The notes beneath the pieces were generated by a model that made no database searches, was not told where the DNA came from, and saw only the letters and a list, made by a program, of their open reading frames with translations. From assembly GCF_022229005.1 (NCBI RefSeq), contig NZ_JAKKFD010000028.1, positions 24,063-88,062 on the forward strand: DNA of 64,000 bases. The letters are read 5' to 3'. Positions 1-9,300 of the stretch are shown here, in pieces. How positions within the stretch are numbered: position 1 is the first letter of the stretch; the number at the start of each line of letters is the position of its first letter. Position numbers and translations under genes: made by a program. The DNA comes from Micromonospora trifolii. GTDB lineage: Bacteria; Actinomycetota; Actinomycetes; Mycobacteriales; Micromonosporaceae.

Positions 1-697
1 CCTGGGTGGGCTCGCCGACGCGGTCGGCGCCAAGCCGGGTGACGCGGTCTTCTTCGCCGCGAGCGCCACCACACGGGAGGCGCAGGAGCTGCTCGGGGCG
101 GCCCGCGTCGAGATCGCCAAGCGGTCCGGCCTGATCGACGAGAACGCCTGGGCGTTCTGCTGGGTGGTCGACGCGCCGATGTTCGAGCGCACGGACGAGG
201 GCGGTTGGACGGCCGTGCACCACCCGTTCACCTCGCCGAACTCCGAGTGGGTCGACCGGTTCGAGGAGGCTCCCGACCGGGCTCTGGCGTACGCGTACGA
301 CATCGTCTGCAACGGCAACGAGATCGGCGGCGGGTCGATCCGTATCCACCGGGGTGACGTGCAGAAGCGGGTCTTCGACCTGCTCGGCATCACTCCCGAG
401 GAGGCGCAGGACAAGTTCGGCTTCCTGTTGGAGGCGTTCAAGTACGGCGCCCCGCCGCACGGCGGCATCGCCTTCGGCTGGGACCGGGTCTGCATGCTGC
501 TCGCCGGTGCCGACTCCATCCGTGAGGTCATCGCCTTCCCGAAGACCCGGGGTGGCTTCGACCCGCTGACCAGTGCCCCCACCCCGATCACCGCCCAGCA
601 GCGCACCGAGGCCGGCATCGACGCCAAGCCCAAGCCCGCCGCAACGGCCCACACGGGAACGGCCGGCCCCGCAGCTCCGGTAGCAGACCCGGTCTGA
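1..697 (+). CDS. aspS: Aspartyl-tRNA synthetase, C-terminal part (5' end outside window)
   Basis: The open frame runs into the window from its left edge (first full codon at base 2), so only about 231 C-terminal residues are present. The enzyme charges tRNA-Asp, and in many actinobacteria also tRNA-Asn, with aspartate. The visible part holds the end of the GAD insertion domain and the class II catalytic core, including GGGSIRIHRGDVQ and motif 3 GGIAFGWDRVCMLL, whose Arg binds ATP. After the usual end of the core (TRGGFDPLTSAPTPI) there is an Ala/Pro/Lys-rich tail of about 35 residues, longer than in most AspRS and probably disordered. The next gene is about 100 bp downstream, beyond a palindromic repeat. 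Confidence 0.96.
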   Translation, partial: LGGLADAVGAKPGDAVFFAASATTREAQELLGAARVEIAKRSGLIDENAWAFCWVVDAPMFERTDEGGWTAVHHPFTSPNSEWVDRFEEAPDRALAYAYDIVCNGNEIGGGSIRIHRGDVQKRVFDLLGITPEEAQDKFGFLLEAFKYGAPPHGGIAFGWDRVCMLLAGADSIREVIAFPKTRGGFDPLTSAPTPITAQQRTEAGIDAKPKPAATAHTGTAGPAAPVADPV

Positions 698-721
698 CCC
701 GCATCTCCTCTCCTTCGCCTC

Positions 722-782
722 GTTGATCATGGGGTTGGCGGGCCCACGCGTCGGCGTGTCGCTCGTTAACCTCATGATCGAC
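722..782. repeat. Intergenic imperfect palindrome (REP-like)
   Basis: Arms GTTGATCATGGGGTT (722-736) and AACCTCATGATCGAC (768-782) are inverted copies matching at 13 of 15 positions. A second small hairpin (CACGC/GCGTG) lies inside. The element fills the gap between aspS and the next gene. It resembles the dispersed intergenic palindromes common in Micromonosporaceae and may act as a terminator for aspS. No transposase is nearby. Confidence 0.6.
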
Positions 783-804
783 CTAGGTGGGGGAGTGGGC
801 TGGG

Positions 805-1668
805 ATGCGGGTGCTTGTTGTTGGGGGTAGTGGGTTACTCGGGCGGTCGGTTTGTCGGCGGGGCGTCCGCGCCGGGTGGTCGGTTGTGGGGACCTTTCAC
901 TCCGGTGAGATCGCGGTGCCGGGAGTCGCGGCACGGCGGCTGGACGTGACCGACCGGTCCGCCGTGCGCGCGCTGATCGCCGAGGTGCGGCCGGACGCCG
1001 TGGTCGGAACCCCCTATCGGTACGGGGACTGGGCGGTCACCGCCGACGGGGCAGCGCACGTGGCGCTCGCCGCCGCCGAGGTGGGTGCCCGACTGGTGCA
1101 CGTGTCCAGCGACGCGCTGCACGCCGGACGACCCCTGCCGTACGCCGACGACGAAGCACCCACGCCGGTGCACGCGTACGGTGCCGCGAAGGCCGCGGCC
1201 GAGACCGCCGTGCGGGCGATCGACCCGGGCGCGGCGCTGGTGCGAACCTCCCTGATCGTGGGGGAGGGCAGCAAGCAGATCCAGCTCTGCCGGGACGCGC
1301 TCGCCGGCCGGGCCACCCTGTTCAGCGACGAGCTGCGCTGCCCGATCGACGTCACCGACCTGGCCGAGGCCGTGCTGGAGCTGGTCGCCTCGACGTACGC
1401 CGGCCTGCTGAACGTGGCCGGCCCGGACGCGGTCAGCCGGGCGGAGCTGGGCCTGCTGGTCGCCGAGCGGTACGGCCTGGACGCGACCGGGTTGAAGACC
1501 ACCACCAGCGCGGCCACCGGCCTGGTCCGCCCCCTGGACGTACGCCTCGACTCCGCGCGCGCCACCGCCCTGCTGCGCACCCGGCTACGCGGAGTGCGCG
1601 AACTCCTCACCCCCCGCGATCTTGCACTTTCTGTTGGGACAGATCGGGATAAAAACGGCAAAAGCTAG
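805..1668 (+). CDS. NAD(P)-dependent sugar-nucleotide epimerase/reductase (RmlD-like SDR)
   Basis: An extended short-chain dehydrogenase of 287 residues. The N-terminal Rossmann motif is GGSGLLG, followed by the DVTDR...VRPDAVV pattern of dTDP-4-dehydrorhamnose reductases, VHVSSDALHAG, and the catalytic YxxxK as Y-GAA-K in HAYGAAKAAAE. It probably reduces or epimerises a nucleotide sugar; the substrate cannot be read from sequence. The ATG at 805 is chosen because MRVLVVGG starts the fold directly and GGGGGAG lies about 10 bp upstream; a GTG at 787 is in frame. Codon 11 is TTA, which is rare in such genomes. The last 17 codons lie inside an inverted repeat (1617-1686), so the C-terminal tail looks like read-through into repeat DNA rather than conserved protein. 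Confidence 0.8.
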   Translation: MRVLVVGGSGLLGRSVCRRGVRAGWSVVGTFHSGEIAVPGVAARRLDVTDRSAVRALIAEVRPDAVVGTPYRYGDWAVTADGAAHVALAAAEVGARLVHVSSDALHAGRPLPYADDEAPTPVHAYGAAKAAAETAVRAIDPGAALVRTSLIVGEGSKQIQLCRDALAGRATLFSDELRCPIDVTDLAEAVLELVASTYAGLLNVAGPDAVSRAELGLLVAERYGLDATGLKTTTSAATGLVRPLDVRLDSARATALLRTRLRGVRELLTPRDLALSVGTDRDKNGKS

Positions 1669-1686
1669 TTCCAAAGTGCAAGATCG
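1617..1686. repeat. Palindromic element with perfect 14-bp arms, overlapping a gene end
   Basis: CGATCTTGCACTTT (1617-1630) is exactly inverted as AAAGTGCAAGATCG (1673-1686). A related copy lies at 32837-32905, so this is a dispersed family. The left arm is inside the 3' end of the upstream reductase gene and supplies its stop codon at 1666-1668. It may also form a terminator-like stem in RNA. Confidence 0.75.
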
Positions 1687-1710
1687 GCGGGAGGTGTGGC
1701 GGTTTCGAGC

Positions 1711-1760
1711 ACACTTTCTTTGCACAACAACTATGCAGAATAGTTGTGCAGAGATAGTGT
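1711..1760. promoter_or_regulatory. Candidate operator of the ArsR-family regulator (double dyad)
   Basis: Two overlapping dyads lie directly before the regulator start. TGCACAAC (1721-1728) pairs with GTTGTGCA (1743-1750), and ACACT (1711-1715) with AGTGT (1756-1760) about the same centre. A second dyad, AACTAT (1729-1734) and ATAGTT (1740-1745), is nested between them. The AT-rich stretch stands out from its surroundings. Autoregulation of the regulator-exporter pair is inferred; the binding protein is not shown. Confidence 0.6.
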
Positions 1761-1766
1761 GCGAGT

Positions 1767-2363
1767 ATGACCTCTGGATCCGACGGCTCGGCTGAGCCGA
1801 GGCGTGTTCATCTGGACAGTCGCCAGGTCCGCACCCTGGCTCACCCGCTGCGGATGCGACTGCTCGGATCGCTGCGCATCGACGGTCCCGCGACAGCGAC
1901 AGCGCTCGCTGAGAAGTTGGGCACCAACAGCGGCGCGACCAGCTATCACCTGCGCCAGCTCGCCGAGGTGGGGCTGGTGACCGAGGACCCCGGCCGGGGC
2001 AGCAGCCGGCAGCGCTGGTGGCAGGCCGCGCACGACATGAGCGACTTCGAACCCACGGACTTCGACGACGACCCGGATGCCCGCGCGGCCGTTCAGTGGA
2101 TCCAGGGCGACCAGGTCCGGCTGATGGCCGACCTGGCCGAGCGGTGGATGGCCGTCGAACACCACCAGTCCCCGGCCTGGCGCGACGCCGCCGGGATGAG
2201 CGACCTGGTGCTGCCGCTCGACCCGGACCGGCTACGTGCTCTCAGCGACGACCTCTGGGCGGTGCTGATGCGTTACCGCGACGAAGCCGCGACCGATGCC
2301 CCGGATGTCAAGCCCGTGCACGTGTTTCTGGCCGGTTTCCCGCGTCTGGACGAGCGCTGGTGA
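1767..2363 (+). CDS. ArsR-family winged-helix transcriptional regulator
   Basis: A 198-residue DNA-binding regulator. Residues about 15-95 form a winged helix-turn-helix: LAHPLRMRLLGSLRIDGPATATALAEKLGTNSGATSYHLRQL, where TNSGATSYHLRQLAEVGLV is the recognition helix region. The acidic C-terminal half (FEPTDFDDDPDARAAVQWIQ) lacks the Cys clusters of metal-sensing ArsR proteins and probably holds dimerisation or ligand-binding residues. The gene follows a strong palindrome (1711-1760) by 6 bp and has no good ribosome site, suggesting a short or absent leader. Its stop overlaps the GTG of the MFS gene (GTGA), so the pair is translationally coupled. The likely role is ligand-responsive repression of the exporter. 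Confidence 0.88.
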   Translation: MTSGSDGSAEPRRVHLDSRQVRTLAHPLRMRLLGSLRIDGPATATALAEKLGTNSGATSYHLRQLAEVGLVTEDPGRGSSRQRWWQAAHDMSDFEPTDFDDDPDARAAVQWIQGDQVRLMADLAERWMAVEHHQSPAWRDAAGMSDLVLPLDPDRLRALSDDLWAVLMRYRDEAATDAPDVKPVHVFLAGFPRLDERW

Positions 2364-3655
2364 GCGCGCTGACCGTACGCCAGGTTCGGCGTCGTTACCT
2401 CACTCTCTACGGCCTGCGTTGGCTGCCCACGGGTCTGATGATCCCGGTGATGATCCTGCTGATGCAGGAGCGCGGCCTGTCGCTGCCGCAGATCGGCCTG
2501 GTCGGCACGGCGCAGGGGCTGTTGGTGTTGGCGCTGGAGTTGCCCACCGGCGGGCTCGCCGACGCCCTCGGTCGTCGACCGGTGCTGCTCGCCGCCGGGG
2601 TGCTGAACCTCGCCTCGCTGGCGCTGTTCGCGGTGGCCGACTCGTTCTGGCTGTTCTTCGTGGTCTGGGCGTTGCAGGGCGTCTACCGGGCGTTGGACAG
2701 CGGCCCGTTGGAGTCCTGGTACGTCGATGCCACCCTGGCCGCCGACCCGGAGGCCGAGTACGAGCGCGGCCTCGGCTACGCCGGCACTGTCGTCGGCGGG
2801 GCCATCGGCGGTGGCGCGCTGCTCAGTGGTGGCCTCATCGCGCTCGGCCCGATCGGGCCGGTCACCGCGCTCACGGTGCCGGTGTTGGCCGCGATCGTCG
2901 CGCAGGCGGCGGCGCTGGTCGCGCTGGTCGTGCTGCTGGTCGAGGAGCGGCCGGCCACCGGGGTCGCGGCGCTGCGGGCCTCGGTGGTCCAGGCGCCCCG
3001 GATGATCGGCCAGGCCGTCGGGCTGCTGCGTCGCTCCCGGGTGCTGCTGGCGTTGGTGGCCGTCGAGCTGTTCTGGGGCTTCGGGATGGTCACCTTCGAG
3101 TCGCTGCTGCCGGTCCGGCTCGCCGAGGTGATCGGCGACCCGGAACGCGCCGCGGTGCTGCTCGGGCCGGCGAACTCGGCCGCCTGGCTCGCCTCGGCCG
3201 CCGGCGCGGCACTGACCCCACTGCTGCTGCGCTGGTTCGGCGCCGCGCCGGGTGCGGCCCTCCTGCGCATCCTTCAGGGCGTCACGGTGGTCGGGATGGG
3301 GTTGTTCGCCGGGCCGGTCGGCGTGCTGGTGGCCTACCTGGCCTGCTATGCCGTGCATGGCGCGTCCAACCCGTTGCACAGTGGGCTGCTGCACCGGCAG
3401 GTCGACGGCCCCTACCGGACCAGCGTGCTCTCGCTGAACTCGATGATGGCGGCACCGGCCGCCGCGCTCGGCGGGGTGGTCCTGACCGCGATCGCCGCCG
3501 CTGCCAGCGTCAGCACCGCGATGGTGGTCGGCGCTGTGGTGTTGGCCGTGGCCGCACCGCTCTACCTGCCCGCCTGGCTGGCCGGCCGTCGGGCCGCCCC
3601 CGCCACCGAGCCGGCCGCTGTCCTCGCACCCGCCGAGCAGCAAGCCGCCCGTTAG
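2360..3655 (+). CDS. MFS transporter, probable drug or metabolite exporter
   Basis: A 431-residue membrane protein of the major facilitator superfamily with about 12 hydrophobic segments. The loop between segments 2 and 3 carries the family signature GGLADALGRRPVLL. The GTG at 2360 overlaps the regulator stop (GTGA); longer in-frame extensions upstream are out-of-frame reading of the regulator and carry no homology. VRQVRRRYLTLYGLRWLPTGLMIPVMILLMQERG starts the first membrane segment, as expected. The C-terminus ends in an Ala/Pro-rich cytoplasmic tail. Coupling with an ArsR-type repressor suggests inducible efflux; the substrate is unknown. Confidence 0.88.
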   Translation: MSALTVRQVRRRYLTLYGLRWLPTGLMIPVMILLMQERGLSLPQIGLVGTAQGLLVLALELPTGGLADALGRRPVLLAAGVLNLASLALFAVADSFWLFFVVWALQGVYRALDSGPLESWYVDATLAADPEAEYERGLGYAGTVVGGAIGGGALLSGGLIALGPIGPVTALTVPVLAAIVAQAAALVALVVLLVEERPATGVAALRASVVQAPRMIGQAVGLLRRSRVLLALVAVELFWGFGMVTFESLLPVRLAEVIGDPERAAVLLGPANSAAWLASAAGAALTPLLLRWFGAAPGAALLRILQGVTVVGMGLFAGPVGVLVAYLACYAVHGASNPLHSGLLHRQVDGPYRTSVLSLNSMMAAPAAALGGVVLTAIAAAASVSTAMVVGAVVLAVAAPLYLPAWLAGRRAAPATEPAAVLAPAEQQAAR

Positions 3656-3659
3656 GACC

Positions 3660-4400
3660 TCAGGCGAGGCGGAGCGTGCTGATCGGATGGGTGTTGGTGA
3701 AGCCGAGCCGACGGTAGAGCCGTACCGCCCCGACATTGCTCGGGTAGACGCCGAGCCCGACGGTGTCGAATCGGGCCAGCAGCGCCCGGGTCATTCCGGC
3801 GGTCAAGGCCGCGCCCAACCCCTGACCCCGCTGCTCAGGGCCGACGGTCAGGCCGGCGAGAAAGCCGATGTCGCCCCGACTTCGGTCCGCGCCGCAGGCC
3901 ACCAGACGACCGCCGGCCCAGATCCCGTACCAGTCGACCACCCTGGGGTCGCCCGGTCGGGAGGTGCTGCTCGGAAACGCCTTGTCGATCAGCGCCGCCA
4001 GCGCCGGGTGATCGGCTTCGGTCAACCGAACGACCCGTTCCTCGTCGGGCTGGACCGGCGGTGCCGTGCCGGTCCAGTGGAAGTCCCAGTCGGCGTGCTC
4101 GACCACTGCCAGTCGCTGCGACACCACACCGCACTCCAGCCGCGGCAGGTGCAGTGCCTGCCCGGTGCTCAGCACCCCGTCGGCGGCCAGCGCGACGCAG
4201 ATCTCCAGCGCCGTCCCGGCCGGGCCGATCGCACCGCCTGCGGGGACGTGCTCGGGCGGCAACAGCCAGAGCACCGCGTCATCGCGCTGGTAGGCGCGCG
4301 CGGGCACCCCACGCCAGAGCATGTGCCGGACAAACGGGTGCTGGCCGGTAACGGCCAGGACGGCGGCCCGGTCCGGGAGCACCTGATCGTCGATGATCAT
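3660..4400 (-). CDS. GNAT-family N-acetyltransferase
   Basis: A 246-residue acetyl-CoA-dependent acetyltransferase. The C-terminal half (about 125-240) is the GNAT domain, with motif A FLAGLTVGPEQRGQGLGAAL (acetyl-CoA pyrophosphate loop Q/R-x-x-G-x-G/A) and GVYPSNVGAVRLYRRLGF (motif B). The N-terminal half is a second, degenerate GNAT-like or accessory region. The start at MIIDDQVLPDRAAV (ATG at 4400) is preferred; an in-frame extension to 4529 has no recognisable content. It is convergent with the MFS gene (4-bp gap) and divergent from the next small gene. The substrate is unknown. Confidence 0.83.
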   Translation of the reverse strand: MIIDDQVLPDRAAVLAVTGQHPFVRHMLWRGVPARAYQRDDAVLWLLPPEHVPAGGAIGPAGTALEICVALAADGVLSTGQALHLPRLECGVVSQRLAVVEHADWDFHWTGTAPPVQPDEERVVRLTEADHPALAALIDKAFPSSTSRPGDPRVVDWYGIWAGGRLVACGADRSRGDIGFLAGLTVGPEQRGQGLGAALTAGMTRALLARFDTVGLGVYPSNVGAVRLYRRLGFTNTHPISTLRLA

Positions 4401-4541
4401 GGCGTCGAGCCTAGGAGACCGGAGCCGGACAGCCGCACCGGGCTGGGCGCTCGGGCACTGGATCCACCGTGGAGATTGGCGAGTCGACCGATTGGGTACA
4501 TCACGCGCCGACCTACTGGGAACCCCCACCGGAGGACCGAC

Positions 4542-4763
4542 ATGCTCGCCATTCTCGCGGCCATCGTCTTTGGCTTTGCCCTGCTGCTCGATCTGCTCGA
4601 CACCAACTTCGGCGCACCCGACCTGTTCAACTGGAACACCCTCGTACTCATCGGGTTGCTCCTCCTCTCGCTCTACCTGGCCGGCGTGGGCAGCGGCCCG
4701 CGCGGCGGCGGCGGTGGCGGCGGTGGCCGTTGGTACCGGGGCCGTCGCCCCGGGCGTGGCTGA
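4542..4763 (+). CDS. Small two-segment membrane protein with Gly tract
   Basis: A 73-residue protein behind a clear ribosome site (GGAGGACCGAC before ATG 4542). Two hydrophobic segments, ILAAIVFGFALLLDLL and NTLVLIGLLLLSLYLAGV, are separated by a short loop (DTNFGAPDLFNWN). The tail is an eight-glycine run followed by a strongly basic end (RWYRGRRPGRG). No function is recognised. Similar short proteins with two membrane spans are widespread in actinobacteria. The basic tail would lie in the cytoplasm by the positive-inside rule. Confidence 0.75.
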   Translation: MLAILAAIVFGFALLLDLLDTNFGAPDLFNWNTLVLIGLLLLSLYLAGVGSGPRGGGGGGGGRWYRGRRPGRG

Positions 4764-4824
4764 CCGGAACCGATCACCGGTGGCGGGCCCGCGGCGCGAT
4801 TCCGGCGTCGTGGGCCCGGCCCGG

Positions 4825-4830
4825 TACTGT
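4825..4830 (+). promoter_or_regulatory. Candidate -10 element (TACTGT) of a leaderless rarA transcript
   Basis: TACTGT fits TAnnnT and ends 7 bp before the rarA ATG at 4838. No Shine-Dalgarno lies between. This geometry predicts transcription starting at or next to the start codon. Confidence 0.4.
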
Positions 4831-4837
4831 CTTCGTG

Positions 4838-6376
4838 ATGGAGTCCGACGCCCTCTTCTCCCTCGGTGAACCCGCCGGGTCGCGCAGCGCGCCCGACGGA
4901 CCCGCCGGTGTCGACGGCTTCACCGCGGTGGCCGACGATTCGCCCCTGCCCGTCCGGATGCGCCCGGTGACCCTCGACGAGCTGGTCGGGCAGGAGCACC
5001 TGCTCGCTCCCGGCGCACCCCTGCGGCAACTGGTCTCCGGCGGTGCTCCGATGTCGGTGATCCTCTGGGGCCCGCCGGGCAGCGGCAAGACCACCATCGC
5101 GCACCTGGTGGCCGGGGCGACCGATCGCCGCTTCGTCGCCATGTCGGCGCTCTCCGCCGGTGTGAAGGACGTCCGGGCGGTGATCGAGGCGGCGCGCCGC
5201 CAGCGGCGTTCCGGCGGCCCGCAGACAGTGCTCTTCATCGACGAGGTGCACCGGTTCAGCAAGACCCAACAGGATTCCCTGCTCGCCGCCGTCGAGGACC
5301 GCACTGTCACCCTGCTGGCGGCGACCACCGAGAACCCGTACTTCTCGATCATCTCACCGCTGCTGTCGCGGTGCGTGCTGCTCACCCTGCAACCGTTGGA
5401 CGACGAGGCGGTGCGGGGCCTGCTGCGCCGCGCGGTCGCCGACAAGCGTGGCCTGGACGGCGCACTGTCCCTGACCACCGAGGCCGAGGATCACCTGGTC
5501 CGGCTGGCCGCCGGTGACGTCCGTAAGGCACTCACCGCCCTGGAGGCGGCGGCGGCCTCCGCCACGGCCCTCGGCGGCGGGCGGATCGACCTCGCCACCG
5601 CCGAGCAGGCGGTCGACGTGGCGGCGGTGCGCTACGACCGCGACGGCGACGCCCACTACGACGTGGTCAGCGCCTTCATCAAGAGCATGCGCGGCTCGGA
5701 CGTGGACGCGGCGGTGCACTGGCTGGCCCGCATGCTGGTCGCCGGTGAGGACGCCCGGTTCATCGCCCGTCGTCTGGTCATCTTCGCCAGCGAGGACGTG
5801 GGCATGGCCGATCCCGGGGCGCTGAGCGTGGCGACCGCCGCCGCGCACGCGGTCGAGTACGTCGGGCTGCCCGAAGCGCAGCTCAACCTCGCCCAGGCGG
5901 TGATCCACCTGGCCACCGCGCCCAAGTCGAACTCGGCCACCACCGCCATCGGCGCCGCCATCGCCGACGTCCGGGCCGGTCGCGGCGGCCCGGTGCCGCG
6001 AGGGCTGCGCGACGCGCACTACGCCGGCGCCCGAGGGTTGGGCCACGGGACCGGCTACCGCTACCCGCACGACGACCAACGCGGCGTGGTCACCCAGCAG
6101 TACGTCCCGGACGACCTGGTGGGCACCGACTACTACCAGCCCAGCCCGCACGGCGCGGAGCGGTCGGTGGCCAGCCGCCTGCCGCTGCTGCGCCGGATCG
6201 TGCGTGGTCTGCCGGCCCCAGCCGCCCGCCCGGAGACGCGGACAGCCGAGCCGTCCGTAACGGCGCAGACCGCGCCAGCGCTATCCCCGGGGGCCGCCCG
6301 TCCGACGACGGGCACGGCTGCCCCCGGCACGATGCAGGACAGCGGCACCGACGCCGCAGGAGAGGGTCAACAGTGA
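4838..6376 (+). CDS. rarA: Replication-associated recombination protein A (AAA+ ATPase)
   Basis: A 512-residue AAA+ ATPase of the RarA/MgsA/WRNIP1 family, which acts at stalled replication forks. In order: MRPVTLDELVGQEHLL, Walker A GPPGSGKTT, Walker B VLFIDEVHRFSKTQQD, sensor 1 LLAATTENPYFSI, arginine-finger region SPLLSRC, and the C-terminal RarA domain (RFIARRLVIFASEDVGMADP, ALNLAQ-type helices, and the PHD-QRGVVTQQYVPD end). The last ~60 residues are an Ala/Pro/Thr-rich tail beyond the usual family length of ~440. The ATG at 4838 (or GTG at 4835) has no ribosome site, suggesting a leaderless message. Its stop overlaps the next gene (GTGA). Confidence 0.95.
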   Translation: MESDALFSLGEPAGSRSAPDGPAGVDGFTAVADDSPLPVRMRPVTLDELVGQEHLLAPGAPLRQLVSGGAPMSVILWGPPGSGKTTIAHLVAGATDRRFVAMSALSAGVKDVRAVIEAARRQRRSGGPQTVLFIDEVHRFSKTQQDSLLAAVEDRTVTLLAATTENPYFSIISPLLSRCVLLTLQPLDDEAVRGLLRRAVADKRGLDGALSLTTEAEDHLVRLAAGDVRKALTALEAAAASATALGGGRIDLATAEQAVDVAAVRYDRDGDAHYDVVSAFIKSMRGSDVDAAVHWLARMLVAGEDARFIARRLVIFASEDVGMADPGALSVATAAAHAVEYVGLPEAQLNLAQAVIHLATAPKSNSATTAIGAAIADVRAGRGGPVPRGLRDAHYAGARGLGHGTGYRYPHDDQRGVVTQQYVPDDLVGTDYYQPSPHGAERSVASRLPLLRRIVRGLPAPAARPETRTAEPSVTAQTAPALSPGAARPTTGTAAPGTMQDSGTDAAGEGQQ

Positions 6377-9300
6377 GATCGCGTGGTGGGGACCGCCCGG
6401 ACGAGGGCCCGGACGAGCGGCGCGATCCCCGCGCCAAGACCCGCCGTTGGGGTCGCGGCCGAGCGGCTGAGCCCGAGCCGGAGGAGCCGGTAGCCGGCGA
6501 GGAGTTCGGCTGGATCGACGACCTGCGTTCGGCGAAGCAGCAACGCACCGAGCTGGGCCCGGACGGTGCACCGGCGGAGCCGAACCGGCCCCGTGGGGGC
6601 ATGCCGCCGGCCGACCCGGCCGGACCGCCGGCACAAGCCACCCCGCGTACACCGGCAGAGCCGGCCGGTGCGCGCGGCAGCGGGCCGGAGTCCGCAGCGC
6701 CGCCGGCCCCGCGCCAGAGTGAACCCGGCGGCACCGCCGCCCGTCGGCCGGTCGACGGGCCCTGGCCCGGGGAGACGCCACCAGCGGGTCGTCGCCCGGA
6801 TGACCGGCCCCCCGCCGCCGGCCCCGGCGCGCCGGGGCAACCGCCGCGCCGCGGCGTACAGCCGGTGCCCGGCGCCCGCGCTGCCGTGCCCCCGTCGCCA
6901 CCCACCGCCCGCCCGGGCGGGGATGACCCGGCCGGCCCGCAGGGGCCTCGCCCGGCACCCGGCGGCCCGGCCCGTGCTCGCGGTGCTGCGGCCCCTCCTG
7001 GCCCACCCGTGGGCCCACCGACCTCAGGCCCACCGGCCGGCCGCCGTCCGGAGGCCGCCGCTGCGCCGGGCCGTCGTCCGGACGCCGCTGTTCCGCCGGG
7101 CCGTCATCAGGACCCCGCAGCGCCCGGCGGTCATCCCGACGCCATGCCGCCACTGCGCCGTCCGGACGCTGGCACGCCGACCCACCGACCCGGCCCGGAG
7201 CAGCCGGTCGAGCCTGGCCGCGCCCGGCTCCCCGCCGACGGCGCCCCCGTCGGTCGACGCGCCGTCGGCCCGACCTCCGACCCGGCGCGGGCCGCCGGAG
7301 CAGCAGCCGCCCCCGGGCCGGCCCGCTTCGACGGCGCACCGGCTGGCGTCGTGCCGCCGACCACTGATGGCCTGCGGCCCGACCCCGCCATTGACGCTGA
7401 CCCGCGTACCGCCCGGCGTCGTCCCGGCCCGGCCGACCCCGGCGCACCCGAGCCCACCGGGCGGCGCGCCGCCGAGGCTCCCCGTCCGGCAGCGGGCGGG
7501 CGTCGCCGCGCCGCGGAACCCGACGAGCCGGTGGTGCCCCGCTCCGGCAACGCGCCGCCCGTGCCCCGCTCGGGGAACGCGTCGGCGGTGCCCCAGGCGA
7601 CCGGCGCGCACAGTGGCGCCCTGCCCACTACCGGCCCCGCCGACGGCACCGGTCGCCGGCGGGTCGTCTCCGGTGAACCGGAACGCCGAACGCCGCCCGG
7701 CGGCGAACCCCGCCTGGACCGGCCGGAGCGACCCGCGGACTGGCTCCGCCAGGCCGGCCGACTGCCACACACCGACCCTGGCCTGCCGGTGGTCAATCGC
7801 CGAGACGGCAGCCCGCCAGCGGGGGATCGGCGTCCGGCGCCGCCCATCGGACCGGGAGACCTCACCGATCAGGCGTCCGGTCGGCTCGCCGTGCCCGACC
7901 CGGCCGCCGAGCGCACCGCCGCCCGCCGGCCCGCCGGTCCGCCGGTCGACCCGGGCGCGGACGCGCCGGCCGGTCGGCGCGCCGTCCGGCCCGACGCGTC
8001 GGGATCCACCGGAGAGCAGGCGCTGACCTACCCGACGCCGCCCGGTGACCGGCCCGCCCGTGGGCGGGGCGCTGCGGCGGTACCCACACCAGACCCCACC
8101 GGCCAGCGCGGCCGTGCCGTGGCGGGGCCCGGCGCGGACGCGCCGCCCGCCCCGGACCCGACCGGCCGACGACGTCGTCCACCGGCCGAGCAGGGCCCCG
8201 ACGGTACGGCTGTCCCCGGTCGGCCCGGGCCCGCGAGCGACCACGGCGACGACCCCTACGCCGGTGGTCGGCCCGGCGCCGGTCCCGCGGCGCGGGGCGC
8301 CGCCCGCTCCGCCCCACCCGGCCGGGCCCGTCCCATCCCCGGCGACGCGCCGGCACCCGGCGCCGGACGCCGCGGCGCCGACGGGCCGCTGCGCCCCGGC
8401 CCGGGCGGCGAGGCGGCACCTCGGGACGCGAACCGTCCGGACGGTCCGGCTCGTGCGGCGGTGCCGCCGGGTGTGGATGGTCCGCCACGTTCGCGTCCAG
8501 ATGGTCCGGCTCGTGCGGCGGTGCCGCCGGGTGTGGATGGTCCGCCACGTTCGCGCCCGGACGGTCCGGCTCGTGCCGCCGTCCGCCCACCCGGCGGACC
8601 GCTGCCCACCGACGACCGGACGACCGGTGACCCGGGGCCGGCCGGACCGGCCCGTGGGGCTGCGCCGGCCGGCCGACCAGCGCCGGCCGACCGTGCCGCC
8701 GGACGTGCCCTGCCTCCGAATCGGGAGCCCGGTCGTGCCGAGCCGAGCGGTGTCGCGCCCGTGCCGCCGCCCGGACGCGCCGGCGAGCCCGTCGGCGTGG
8801 CCCGCGCCGCCGCCGTGGTGCCCTCCGTCTCCGGGCCGGTGGACCGGCCGGAACCGGAGCCCTCCGACGGGCCGGCGCTGCGCTCGGCCGGTCAGGACGC
8901 GCCGGACGACGACGCCGCAACGGGTGCCCGTTCCGAGGAACGCCGGCAGACCCGTGAACGACGCCGACTTCGCGCGGCGGTGTTGGCTCTGGTCAGCGTG
9001 GTGCTGCTCGGCGCGGTGCCGCTCTTCTTCGGGATCCGGACGCTGAGCCGTGACCCGGTCTTCGACAACCTGGACCAGCTCGGTGTGCCCGCCTGGGCGG
9101 CTGCGAAGACTGTCGACGACGTCAGCGGCAGCCGCTGGTGCCTGCTCGACTGCCGGCTGCGTGAGCGCACCGTGACCTCGGAGAAGGCGCCCAAGGAGAC
9201 GGCGCAGGTCTACGAGGACGCGCTGCGCCGCGACGGGTGGCAGCCGTGGAAGGTGAGCCGCTGCCCGGAGCAGCAGACGAAGGGCAGCTACACCTGCTGG

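Noticed and set aside
2018..2359. An N-terminal extension of the MFS protein by 114 codons
   Set aside because: This stretch is the regulator gene read out of frame; GTG 2360 gives the normal MFS N-terminus and the usual GTGA overlap.
8441..8576. 60-bp repeats as a CRISPR-like array
   Set aside because: Units are contiguous with no spacers and are in frame within a coding sequence.
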